Source: Bacillota bacterium (lineage in GTDB: Bacteria; Sysuimicrobiota; Sysuimicrobiia; Sysuimicrobiales; Segetimicrobiaceae). Taken from it: a stretch of DNA of 61,757 nucleotides. Below are positions 50,683 to 58,249 of the stretch, in pieces (within the stretch, counting starts at the first letter, position 1; each line of letters begins with the position of its first letter). The stretch spans positions 1 to 61,757 of the forward strand of contig JAJPIA010000089.1 in NCBI GenBank assembly GCA_021324975.1, given 5' to 3'. The position numbers and the translations under genes are program-made. Under the pieces are notes generated by a model. It ran no database searches. It was not told the DNA's origin and saw only the letters and a program-made list of their open reading frames with translations.

Positions 50683-50988
50683 GTGAGCACAACACGACAG
50701 AAGCTGCTCGTCATAGGGTGCGTGCTCGCCCTCGGCTTGTCGCAGATTAGCGCGGCCCTCGCCTCACCGTCCAACAGCAACCTCAACCTCGTACGGCAGG
50801 GTGACGACAACGGCCCCGGCGCTGTCTACGGCCTGCCGCCGCTCCTGCCCCAGGATGGTGACGACAACGGTCCCGGCGCCGTCTACGGCCTGCCGCCGCT
50901 CCTGCCCCAGGATGGCGACGACAACGGCCCCGGCGCCGTCTACGGCCTGCCGCCGCTCGTGCCACAGAATCAGGGGCACGGCACGTAG
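50683..50988 (+). CDS. secreted small protein with three tandem 19-residue repeats, candidate peptide-signal precursor
   Basis: This 101-residue protein has a clear signal peptide (basic start STTRQK, then LLVIGCVLALGLSQISAALA, cleavage after ALA), a short spacer (SPSNSNLNLVRQ) and three near-identical repeats of GDDNGPGAVYGLPPLLPQD, the last with V for L and N for D, then a short tail QGHGT. I do not know a family. Multi-copy repeats with a signal peptide, next to a TPR-HTH sensor, look like a precursor that is cut into several identical signalling peptides. Alternatives are a repetitive surface protein or an adhesion/structural peptide. GGAGG lies about 11 bases ahead of GTG 50683, a little far, so the start is slightly uncertain. 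Confidence 0.75.
   Translation: MSTTRQKLLVIGCVLALGLSQISAALASPSNSNLNLVRQGDDNGPGAVYGLPPLLPQDGDDNGPGAVYGLPPLLPQDGDDNGPGAVYGLPPLVPQNQGHGT
50800..50970 (+). repeat. three 57-base coding tandem repeats
   Basis: Units 50800-50856, 50857-50913 and 50914-50970 are nearly identical at DNA level and each encodes 19 residues beginning GDDNGPG. The first two differ only at synonymous third positions; the third has two amino-acid changes near its end. The near-identity points to recent duplication or ongoing homogenisation, so copy number may vary between strains. Confidence 0.95.
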
Positions 50989-51246
50989 CCGGTTTGCACG
51001 GCCGGGTCCGCGACGGATTCAATACGCGACACTCGGGGAACGCCAGACCCTCAACCGCACGACGGGGTTGAAGAGCGCCGGCCGCCGAACGGTGCCCTTT
51101 ACCCCGAGCCCCGTCGGGGATGATTCTTCGATCATTGCGCGGCCGCGCAGGAGGATTTCGTCGGGGCGGTAGTAAAAAGCTAAAGCTCTGTTAAGCGGCA
51201 CTAACTATACGATCGCCATATTATATCGGCACGATGGAGCCGTCTT

Positions 51247-52542
51247 GTGTCGACGTTGGGGGAACGAATTCGCGCGAGGCGCAAGGAGTTGGGGCTCACG
51301 CAAACCCAACTCGGCGGCGGCAACCTGACGAAGGGCTTCATCAGCCTCGTTGAAAAGGGCCGGGCCAAGCCGTCGCTCGAGACGCTCCTGTTGCTCGCGG
51401 AACGCCTGCAGAGGCCGGTGGGCTATTTTCTCGAGCCGGGCAGCCTCCTCAGCGGCAAGGCCGTCCGCGTCGCCGTTTCCTCGGCGTGGATTGCGATCAA
51501 GCAGGGCGACTACACGCTTGCGGCCGAGCGCTTCGGAGAGGCGCTGCGGCTGGGTGAGGAACATCAGAGCCACGACATGCGGGCGGAATGCTATCTCGGC
51601 CTCGCGACCGCGCTCGCACATCTCCGGCAATTCGACCTGGCGACGCAGAACCTCAATGCGGGGCTGGCGCTTGTCGAAGCCGGCGGCGATCCACGGCAAC
51701 TCGTTCGCGTCAGCCACGTGCTCGGCCTGATCGCCTACCTCGACCGGCGACTCGATGAAGCCCGGCGCCATTTCCTCGAAGGGTTTCGGCGCTTCCAGGA
51801 GGCCGGGCACGCGGATCTGAGCTTGGGTGGCATTCTCCTTTATAACCTCGGCAACACGCACATGGAGCTCGGCGACCACGTCGAGGCAGCCCGCTGGTAC
51901 CGGGAGGCGTTGGCGCTGGTCGAGCCGACCGAGGATCTGCACCGGCTCGGGCTCGTGCACGTGCAGCTTGGGGTGGCCCAACGCGAGCGCGGCGATTACG
52001 ATGCCGCGATCGCGCATCTGGCGAAGGCCGAGCACCTCTTCGAGGTGCTTCAGGACACCCGGCTGCTGGGATGGGCGCACAACAGCATGGGCATCACGCT
52101 CCTGGCCCGCGGTAGCGTCGACGAAGCCCTCGAGCATATCCGCGCGAGCCTGCGCATCAAGGAGCGCATTGGGGACGATCCGGGGCGGGCGCGCTCGCTC
52201 ACGGAGCTGGGGCGGGCGCTTACCATGAAGGGCGCGCTCGAGGAAGCCGAAGCGGCGCTGGCCGAGGCGGACCGCCTCACGGCCAAGTTCCACGACGACA
52301 CGGAGGCGGCACGAATTCAGGTGGCGTGGGCCCGCCTCCGCGCGGCCGGGGCCGCGGTGGACGATGCGGTCGGGCACTACCAGCGGGCGATTACGGCCTT
52401 TGAATCGCTCGGCATGCACACCGACCTCGCGAACGCATGCAGCGAGCTCGGGGAACTGCTGCTGGAGCACAAGCGGCCCTCGGAAGCCGCCCCGTACCTG
52501 GCCCGGACGCTTCGCGTATTGCGGGCCGAGAAGCATCACTAA
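51247..52542 (+). CDS. XRE-HTH plus TPR regulator, RRNPP-like architecture
   Basis: This 431-residue protein starts with an XRE-type DNA-binding domain (residues about 4-62: LGERIRARRKELGLTQTQLG, NLTKGFISLVEKGRAKPSLE, LAERLQRPVGYFLE) and continues with about eight to nine TPR repeats (residues 75-425, for example GLVHVQLGVAQRERGDYDAA, ARRHFLEGFRRFQEAG). PlcR, NprR and related RRNPP regulators have this order and bind peptides in the TPR superhelix. The GTG start has GGAG about 9 bases ahead. The upstream gene encodes a secreted repeat peptide and the next gene starts right after the stop. The TPR part here is longer than in most RRNPP members, and similar XRE-TPR proteins exist whose ligand is not a peptide, so ligand type is inference. 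Confidence 0.85.
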   Translation: MSTLGERIRARRKELGLTQTQLGGGNLTKGFISLVEKGRAKPSLETLLLLAERLQRPVGYFLEPGSLLSGKAVRVAVSSAWIAIKQGDYTLAAERFGEALRLGEEHQSHDMRAECYLGLATALAHLRQFDLATQNLNAGLALVEAGGDPRQLVRVSHVLGLIAYLDRRLDEARRHFLEGFRRFQEAGHADLSLGGILLYNLGNTHMELGDHVEAARWYREALALVEPTEDLHRLGLVHVQLGVAQRERGDYDAAIAHLAKAEHLFEVLQDTRLLGWAHNSMGITLLARGSVDEALEHIRASLRIKERIGDDPGRARSLTELGRALTMKGALEEAEAALAEADRLTAKFHDDTEAARIQVAWARLRAAGAAVDDAVGHYQRAITAFESLGMHTDLANACSELGELLLEHKRPSEAAPYLARTLRVLRAEKHH

Positions 52543-53427
52543 GTGACGCTGCCTGCCCGGTATCGACGCCGGACCTTCCTGGGCCTTGCGCTCGCAGGCC
52601 TCGCTTCCTTAAAATGCACGTCTCCGGCTGCGGCGGCCGGCCGCTGGTATAGCAGCCTTGTCTTCGGGGTGTTGGAGAACCAGCCGTTCCATCGGGTCGC
52701 CTCGCTGCCGTCGCACGAGCGAATGGCGCGGGAGGGTACCGTGCTCTCCCGCTATCATGCCGTGGGCCACCCATCCGGGCCGAACTACCGGGCCATGATC
52801 TCAGGCGAGATGTGGGGACACCGCGAAGTGGTGGACGCGTTTCATCCGTCCGTCGCAAGCGTCGCCGCGACGGCGCGGCCGTCGACGCCGACCTACGTCT
52901 ATCACCTCGCCGGCACCATCGCGCGACGACACAACCCGTTTGCCGACCTGCACGCCCCGGTGGCCGCGGAGCGCCGCGGATTCGATGCGTTTGCCCAGGA
53001 CGCGGACGGACGACTGCCGCAGCACTGCCTCGTCTACGTCGGCTGGGACGATGCCAACGATCTGCACGACGGGGATTTTCGATCGGCGGATCGGAACCTT
53101 GCGGCGCTCCTCGACATCCTGGACCGATCGCGCTGGTTCGCGACGCCGGACGGCGACGACCGTTACCCGGCCCTGTTCATCTGCTACGACGAGGACGACG
53201 GCAGCGAGAACAACCGGGTGTTCGCCGCGTGGTGGGGGCGCCGGGTGCAGCGCGGAAGCGTGTCCGCGACGCTCCACACGCACTACGGACTTTGCCGGAC
53301 GATCACTGATAATTTCGACCTCCCGGCGCTCGGGCGCGCGGCCGAGGAAGCCCCGATCAACGAGGTTTGGCTGGGTAACCGGCGGCCAGCCGCTAGGCAG
53401 GAGTTCATGCCCTCGCGGGCGTACTAG
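52543..53427 (+). CDS. exported phosphoesterase (AcpA-like)
   Basis: This 294-residue protein has a Tat-like signal (RRRTFLGLALAGLASL) and the pattern of the phosphoesterase/acid phosphatase AcpA family: FGVLENQPFHRVASL, RYHAVGHPSGPNYRAMISGE and, at the end, CYDEDDGSENNRVFAAWWGR with THYGLCRTITDNFDLPALGR. In relatives this fold hydrolyses phosphomonoesters or phospholipids outside the cell. The GTG start follows the regulator stop with no spacing (TAAGTG), which implies translational coupling. It may be the target gene of the peptide-sensing regulator. Metal ligands are partly visible only. Confidence 0.8.
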   Translation: MTLPARYRRRTFLGLALAGLASLKCTSPAAAAGRWYSSLVFGVLENQPFHRVASLPSHERMAREGTVLSRYHAVGHPSGPNYRAMISGEMWGHREVVDAFHPSVASVAATARPSTPTYVYHLAGTIARRHNPFADLHAPVAAERRGFDAFAQDADGRLPQHCLVYVGWDDANDLHDGDFRSADRNLAALLDILDRSRWFATPDGDDRYPALFICYDEDDGSENNRVFAAWWGRRVQRGSVSATLHTHYGLCRTITDNFDLPALGRAAEEAPINEVWLGNRRPAARQEFMPSRAY

Positions 53428-53519
53428 CGGCCCGAGGCGTCCGCGCCAGGGGCGTCGCGCCCGACAACGCCGTACGCATCGCCGCTTCATCGCAGCAGCA
53501 GTGGGAGGAAACGTCGCCG

Positions 53520-55238
53520 GTGCATTCGCGGCTCCGAGCTCGCGGGGCGCTCTGCCGGATGCTCGCCGTCGCGCTCGCGGCGGCGGCCGGGTTGTTGCTT
53601 CCCCTCGCACCTGCGCGCGGCCAGGCCGTTGTGCTGCGCGTCGTCGCCAACGGTCAGGGGGTCCTCCTTCGCGGCGACGCGATCATCCAGGACGGCGTCG
53701 TCATGGCCCCGTACCAGGGACTGTTCGAGCCGCTCGGCATCCGCGCCGTCTGGGATCCCCGCACGGAAACCCTGACGCTGACTACGCCCGCGGGCGACGA
53801 GATGCGCCTCCGTCCGAACGACCCCTACGCCTCTGTCAACGGCGAGCGCCGCCCGATCCCGATCCCGCTTGTCGCCGTGTTCGGGCGTGTGCTGATCCCC
53901 GTCCAGTGGGTCTTCGATACCCTTGGCGACGTGACGGCGTATGATGCCGCGACTCGCACGGTGACGATCGATGCGCAGATTACCAGCATCGCGTGGCGGG
54001 CGGTCGGCGACGGGCTCGAGGTCCAGATCGACGGGACGGCGCCGTTGCACGCGCGGGCCGCCCGGCTGCGCGGCCCAGATCGCGTCGTGGTGGACGTGGA
54101 TGGCGCCGTCGCGAAGCTCCCGGAGGCCGCTCTCGAGGTTCACGAGGGTCCGCTCGCGACAATCACCACCGCCGCCGTACGAGCGGGCACAGAGATCGTT
54201 TTGACCCTCGAGGGCCCCGCGGGATTTCGTCTCGCCGCGGACGGGGTGTCCCGCCGGGCCCTCCTTACCCTGACCCCCGGCAGCCAACCGCCGGCGGCCC
54301 GGCCGCTGGCCCCGGGCAGCCCGGGAGAACCGCGCATTACCGGCGTCGACTACCAGCGCCTCGACGGCGGCGGGCAGCTTGTCATCACGAGCACCCGCCC
54401 ACTCGAGATGTCCCAACACGTGCTCCGGGCCCCCGATCGAATCGTGCTCGACGCGCGGGGCGCGGTGTTTGTCCCCGTCAAGCAGGCGATCGACGTGAAC
54501 GACGGGCTCGTCGTGCAGGTGCGTGCGGCGCAATTCCACAAAGCGCCGGACATCGTGCGGGTCGTCGTCGAGCTGGCGCGTCCCGCCCCGTTCGCCGTCC
54601 GGGCCGGCCCGGATCCGACGCAGACGTTCGTGGCCGTGGGCGATGCGGCCGCCCGTGGCCCCGCCTCAGCCGGCAGCCCGCGCGGTCCCGTGGTCGTGGC
54701 GATCGATCCGGGACACGGCGGCAGTGATCCGGGCGCAATCGGGCCGGACGGTGTCCGTGAAAAAGACGTCGTCCTCGCGATCGCCCGAGATCTCCACGCG
54801 CTCCTAGCGGAGCGTCACATCGACACCGTCATGGTGCGCGACGGCGACGACTTCGTCCCGCTGGATGACCGCGCGTCCATTGCGCAACGGGCCGGCGCCA
54901 CGTTGTTTGTCAGCATCCACGCCAACGCATCGGTGGACGGCGCGGCGAACGGGGTTCAAACGTTTTACTACACGGCGCAGAGCCTGCCGCTCGCCCAGGC
55001 GGTCCTGGAGGAGTTGAGCCGCGCGTCCGGGCTGGCCCCGCGGGGCACGGCGCAGGCGCGGTTCGAGGTCCTCCTCGACAACCCACAGATCCCCGCGATC
55101 CTCGTGGAAACCGCGTTTGTCACGAACCCGCGTGAGGAGCAGATGCTCCGGGATCCGCGGACCCAGCAACTCTTGGCGCGCGGCATCTTCGAAGGTATCC
55201 GGCGGTATCTGGGGGCGCAGCAGTCGAACGCGCCGTAG
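53520..55238 (+). CDS. N-acetylmuramoyl-L-alanine amidase with AMIN and stalk domains
   Basis: This 572-residue exported enzyme cleaves the amide bond between muramic acid and the peptide in peptidoglycan. Domains: signal (MLAVALAAAAGLLLPLAPAR), copper-amine-oxidase-like stalk (about 35-155), two AMIN domains (about 156-255 and 262-380) and an Amidase_3 domain from about 395. The zinc ligands are present: AIDPGHGGSDPGAIG, the Glu of GVREKDVVLA, the His of LFVSIHANASVDG and the catalytic Glu in AILVETAFVTNP. GGAGG lies ahead of GTG 53520. The next gene begins 12 bases after the stop. Confidence 0.93.
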   Translation: MHSRLRARGALCRMLAVALAAAAGLLLPLAPARGQAVVLRVVANGQGVLLRGDAIIQDGVVMAPYQGLFEPLGIRAVWDPRTETLTLTTPAGDEMRLRPNDPYASVNGERRPIPIPLVAVFGRVLIPVQWVFDTLGDVTAYDAATRTVTIDAQITSIAWRAVGDGLEVQIDGTAPLHARAARLRGPDRVVVDVDGAVAKLPEAALEVHEGPLATITTAAVRAGTEIVLTLEGPAGFRLAADGVSRRALLTLTPGSQPPAARPLAPGSPGEPRITGVDYQRLDGGGQLVITSTRPLEMSQHVLRAPDRIVLDARGAVFVPVKQAIDVNDGLVVQVRAAQFHKAPDIVRVVVELARPAPFAVRAGPDPTQTFVAVGDAAARGPASAGSPRGPVVVAIDPGHGGSDPGAIGPDGVREKDVVLAIARDLHALLAERHIDTVMVRDGDDFVPLDDRASIAQRAGATLFVSIHANASVDGAANGVQTFYYTAQSLPLAQAVLEELSRASGLAPRGTAQARFEVLLDNPQIPAILVETAFVTNPREEQMLRDPRTQQLLARGIFEGIRRYLGAQQSNAP

Positions 55239-55249
55239 GGGGGATATAG

Positions 55250-56248
55250 ATGGCCCGGCGTCGGCCCGCTCGACGCGCGTCTCCGCATTGGTTCAGCTCG
55301 CTACTGGTAGGCGTGGTGGTCGGCCTTGGGCTGGTGGCCCTAGGACTGTGGATGTCCCACAGCCGAATCGTCCCGATGCCGCGCACGGCACTCGCCCCCG
55401 CACCGTCGCATCGCGCGGCGCCGCCACGCCGCACGCGTCCCCCGGTCCCGCCGGCGTCTCAGCCGGCACCGCGGCCGGCGCGGACGCAGCCGCAGGCACC
55501 GCGGCCGGAGACGCCGCCGGTGCCCGCCCAGCAGCCGCCGGCTTCGGCGCCTCAGCCCGGCCCACTCACGCCCGGGCCGGCAACGGGGAGAGTGCGCGTG
55601 GCCGTCATCTTCGACGATGCGGGATACAGCCTCGCGGCGGCGAGGGAAGTCATGGCGCTCGGGCGGCCGGTGACGGTCTCTGTGCTCCCGCACCTCCCGT
55701 TCTCCACGGCGATCGCCGAGGAAGCGGCGGCGCGCGGGGTACAGGTCATCCTGCACCTCCCGGTGCAGCCGCTGGACCCCGCGATCCCGCTCGGCCCCGG
55801 GGTCGTCACGGTGGACATGAGCGACGCGGCGATCGATGACACCGTCCGCGGCGACCTGGCGTCCGTACCGACCGCGGTTGGCGCGAACAATCACGAGGGC
55901 TCGCGCGGCACCGCGGACGCGCGCGTGATGCGGGACGTCATCGGCGTTATCAAGTCGCGGCGGCTCTTCTTCGTCGACAGCCTGACCTCGCCGCGATCCC
56001 TCGCGGCCCAAACGGCGCGGGACATGGGCGTCCCGACCGGGACGCGCGCCGTGTTCCTGGACAACGAGAATACCGACGCCTACGTCCGCAGGCAGTTCCA
56101 CGAGTTGATGAGGATCGCCGAGCGGAACGGCGAAGCCATCGCCATCGGCCACGTCGGCAAGGTGACGGCCGGTGTGCTGCGCTCGATGCTCCCCGAGTTC
56201 GACGAGGCCGGCATTCAGCTCGTGACGGTGTCCCAGTTGGTGCGCTGA
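55250..56248 (+). CDS. divergent polysaccharide deacetylase (DUF610/YibQ-like)
   Basis: This 332-residue protein has an N-terminal membrane anchor (LLVGVVVGLGLVALGLWMSH), a Pro/Ala-rich linker of about 80 residues, and a DUF610 domain: VAVIFDDAGYSLAAAREVMA, VSVLPHLPFSTAIAEEAAAR, ILHLPVQPLDPAIPLGPGVV, GANNHEGSRGTADARVMRDV and LFFVDSLTSPRSLA. It resembles polysaccharide deacetylases but the catalytic His triad is altered in this family. It very commonly follows an amidase gene, as here. Role in cell-wall processing is inferred. Confidence 0.88.
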   Translation: MARRRPARRASPHWFSSLLVGVVVGLGLVALGLWMSHSRIVPMPRTALAPAPSHRAAPPRRTRPPVPPASQPAPRPARTQPQAPRPETPPVPAQQPPASAPQPGPLTPGPATGRVRVAVIFDDAGYSLAAAREVMALGRPVTVSVLPHLPFSTAIAEEAAARGVQVILHLPVQPLDPAIPLGPGVVTVDMSDAAIDDTVRGDLASVPTAVGANNHEGSRGTADARVMRDVIGVIKSRRLFFVDSLTSPRSLAAQTARDMGVPTGTRAVFLDNENTDAYVRRQFHELMRIAERNGEAIAIGHVGKVTAGVLRSMLPEFDEAGIQLVTVSQLVR

Positions 56249-56358
56249 GCCCGGCAGAGGGGTTTCGCGCGACCTCCCCCAATAGACTCAATACTCTTCG
56301 GGCGCGTTGGTGACGCGTCATCCGCCGCCGGGACACACCCGGCGTACCCTGGGAGGTC

Positions 56359-57864
56359 GTGGAGATGCGCTTCGGACTGGAGGACGCGGCGCCACCCCGC
56401 GTGCAGTGTGATTTGCTGGCCGTTCCCGTCGCCGAACCCGGCACGCTCGTCGGCGTCGCGGCGGACGTCGACGGCGCAACGGGAGGACGCCTCGGCCAGC
56501 TGGCCCGCATCGAGGCCTTTACCGGCAAGCAAGACACGACGATCGCCTACTTTGCTCCCGACACGCCGTTCGCGCGCGTCCTGGCGGTGGGGACCGGCAC
56601 CGCGACCGACCCCGAGGCGCTCCGCCGCTACGCCGCCGTCGCGGTTCGCAGGGCCCGCGAGATGCGGGCGGCGCGCGTGGCGCTCTCTGCCGGCCCGAAC
56701 GGTGCCGACGTGGCGGAACGGGTGCGGGCGGTCGTGGAGGGCGCGGGCCTGGGGGCCTACCGCTTCGACCGGTACCGGAGCGGTCCCGAAGCTCCCGTGG
56801 AGAGTGTCGCGGTCATCGTCCCGAGCGGCACGCGGGAGGCGCTCGGAGGCGCGCTCCGGCTCGGCGAGAGCGCGGTGCGTGCGACCTGTCTCGCCCGGGA
56901 CCTCGTCAACGAGCCGGCGAACGTCATGACGCCCGCGGCACTCGCGGACGTCGCGCGGTCGATCGCGGAGCGCGACGGTCTCGGCTGCCGGGTCATCGAG
57001 TTGGACGAGGCGCGACAAATGGGCATGGGGCTGTTTGCCGCCGTCGCGGCGGCCAGCGACCAGCCGGCGAAATTCATCGTGCTCGACTACGAGCCCAAAG
57101 CGCGAACGGGTACATCGCCGCGCGCCGGCGGTGCGGCGCGGGTCGTCGCCCTCGCCGGCAAGGGCGTCACGTTCGATTCGGGCGGACTGGACATCAAGGG
57201 CGCGAGCGGCATGGCCACCATGAAGGGCGACATGGGCGGCGCCGCGGCGGTGATCGGGGCCATGGGCGCGCTCAGGGATCACGACGTCCCGGTCCGCGTG
57301 CTCGGCATCGCCGCCGCCACCGAGAACATGATCAGCGGCCATGCCATGCGGCCCGGCGACGTGATTCGCAGCCTCGCCGGCAAGACGGTCGAGATCACGA
57401 ACACGGATGCCGAAGGGCGGCTCGTGCTGGGAGACGCCGTGGCTTTTGCGACGCGCGAAGGCGCGACGGAGATCATCGACCTGGCGACCCTGACCGGCTC
57501 CTGCGTGATCGCGCTCGGCGACTACACGGCCGGGCTAATGGCCAACAATCAGGCGCTCGCGGAGCGTGTGCTCCGCGCCGCCGTCCTGGCCGGGGAGCAG
57601 GTCTGGCAACTGCCGATGTACCCCGAGTTTTTGGACGCGATGCGGGGCGAAATCTCCGATCTCAAGAACTCGGCCGGTCGCCAGGCGGGCGCCGAGCGCG
57701 CCGCGGCGTTCATCGGCGAGTTCACCGGCGGCACACCGTGGGCGCATCTCGACATCGCGGGCCCATCGTTCTGCGAGGACCGGGGCGCGCCGCCGTACAT
57801 GCCGATGGGGGGCACGGGGTTCGGCGTGCGGCTGCTGCTGCGGTACCTCGCGTCCCAGGGATAG
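56359..57864 (+). CDS. pepA: leucyl aminopeptidase (M17)
   Basis: This 501-residue enzyme cuts N-terminal residues from peptides using two metal ions. The catalytic C-terminal domain shows GKGVTFDSGGLDIKGASGM, MKGDMGGAAAVIGAM, and the signature NTDAEGRLVLGDAVAFA with metal Asp and Glu; the Lys of the first element and Arg of the last are in place. N-terminal macro-like domain is normal. The stop lies 12 bases ahead of the CsaA-like gene. Start: GTG/ATG at 56359 or 56365, with GGGAGG close ahead. The cytosolic role is peptide turnover. Confidence 0.93.
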   Translation: MEMRFGLEDAAPPRVQCDLLAVPVAEPGTLVGVAADVDGATGGRLGQLARIEAFTGKQDTTIAYFAPDTPFARVLAVGTGTATDPEALRRYAAVAVRRAREMRAARVALSAGPNGADVAERVRAVVEGAGLGAYRFDRYRSGPEAPVESVAVIVPSGTREALGGALRLGESAVRATCLARDLVNEPANVMTPAALADVARSIAERDGLGCRVIELDEARQMGMGLFAAVAAASDQPAKFIVLDYEPKARTGTSPRAGGAARVVALAGKGVTFDSGGLDIKGASGMATMKGDMGGAAAVIGAMGALRDHDVPVRVLGIAAATENMISGHAMRPGDVIRSLAGKTVEITNTDAEGRLVLGDAVAFATREGATEIIDLATLTGSCVIALGDYTAGLMANNQALAERVLRAAVLAGEQVWQLPMYPEFLDAMRGEISDLKNSAGRQAGAERAAAFIGEFTGGTPWAHLDIAGPSFCEDRGAPPYMPMGGTGFGVRLLLRYLASQG

Positions 57865-57876
57865 GGCCTCCGGGCG

Positions 57877-58233
57877 GTGCAACCCGTCGAGCCCGGCACG
57901 CCCCCGCGCGGCGCTGCCGCCTTCGAGGCCCTGGAGATGCGGGTCGGCCGGATTCTCCGCGCAGAACGGCATCCGCGTGCGCGCAAGCCGTCGTACATGC
58001 TCTGGATCGACTTCGGCCCCTACGGGCAGCGCACCTCGAGCGCGCAATTGACCGAGCTGTACCAGCCGGAGGACCTCGTGGGAAAGCAGGTTGTCGCGGC
58101 AATGAACCTGGGCAGCCGCACGATCGCGGGATTCGACTCCGAGGTGCTGGTGCTCGGCGCCCCCGACGCAGAGCGGCGTGTGGTCCTGCTGAGGCTCGAG
58201 CGCGACGTCCCGGAGGGCTCTCGGATCTTCTGA
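57877..58233 (+). CDS. CsaA-like tRNA-binding/chaperone protein
   Basis: This 118-residue protein is a stand-alone EMAP/tRNA-binding OB-fold domain, similar to CsaA: FEALEMRVGRILRAERHPRA, RKPSYMLWIDFGPYGQRTSS, LVGKQVVAAMNLGSRTIAGF and DSEVLVLGAPDAERRVVLLR. CsaA has been linked to secretion and RNA binding. It sits between pepA and the adenine deaminase gene on the same strand. Confidence 0.87.
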   Translation: MQPVEPGTPPRGAAAFEALEMRVGRILRAERHPRARKPSYMLWIDFGPYGQRTSSAQLTELYQPEDLVGKQVVAAMNLGSRTIAGFDSEVLVLGAPDAERRVVLLRLERDVPEGSRIF

Positions 58234-58249
58234 CGTCCACAGGCGGCCC

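Noticed and set aside
50800-50970. Regular repeats considered as a CRISPR array
   Set aside because: The 57-base units are contiguous with no spacers and keep one coding frame with a signal peptide ahead; no cas genes are present.
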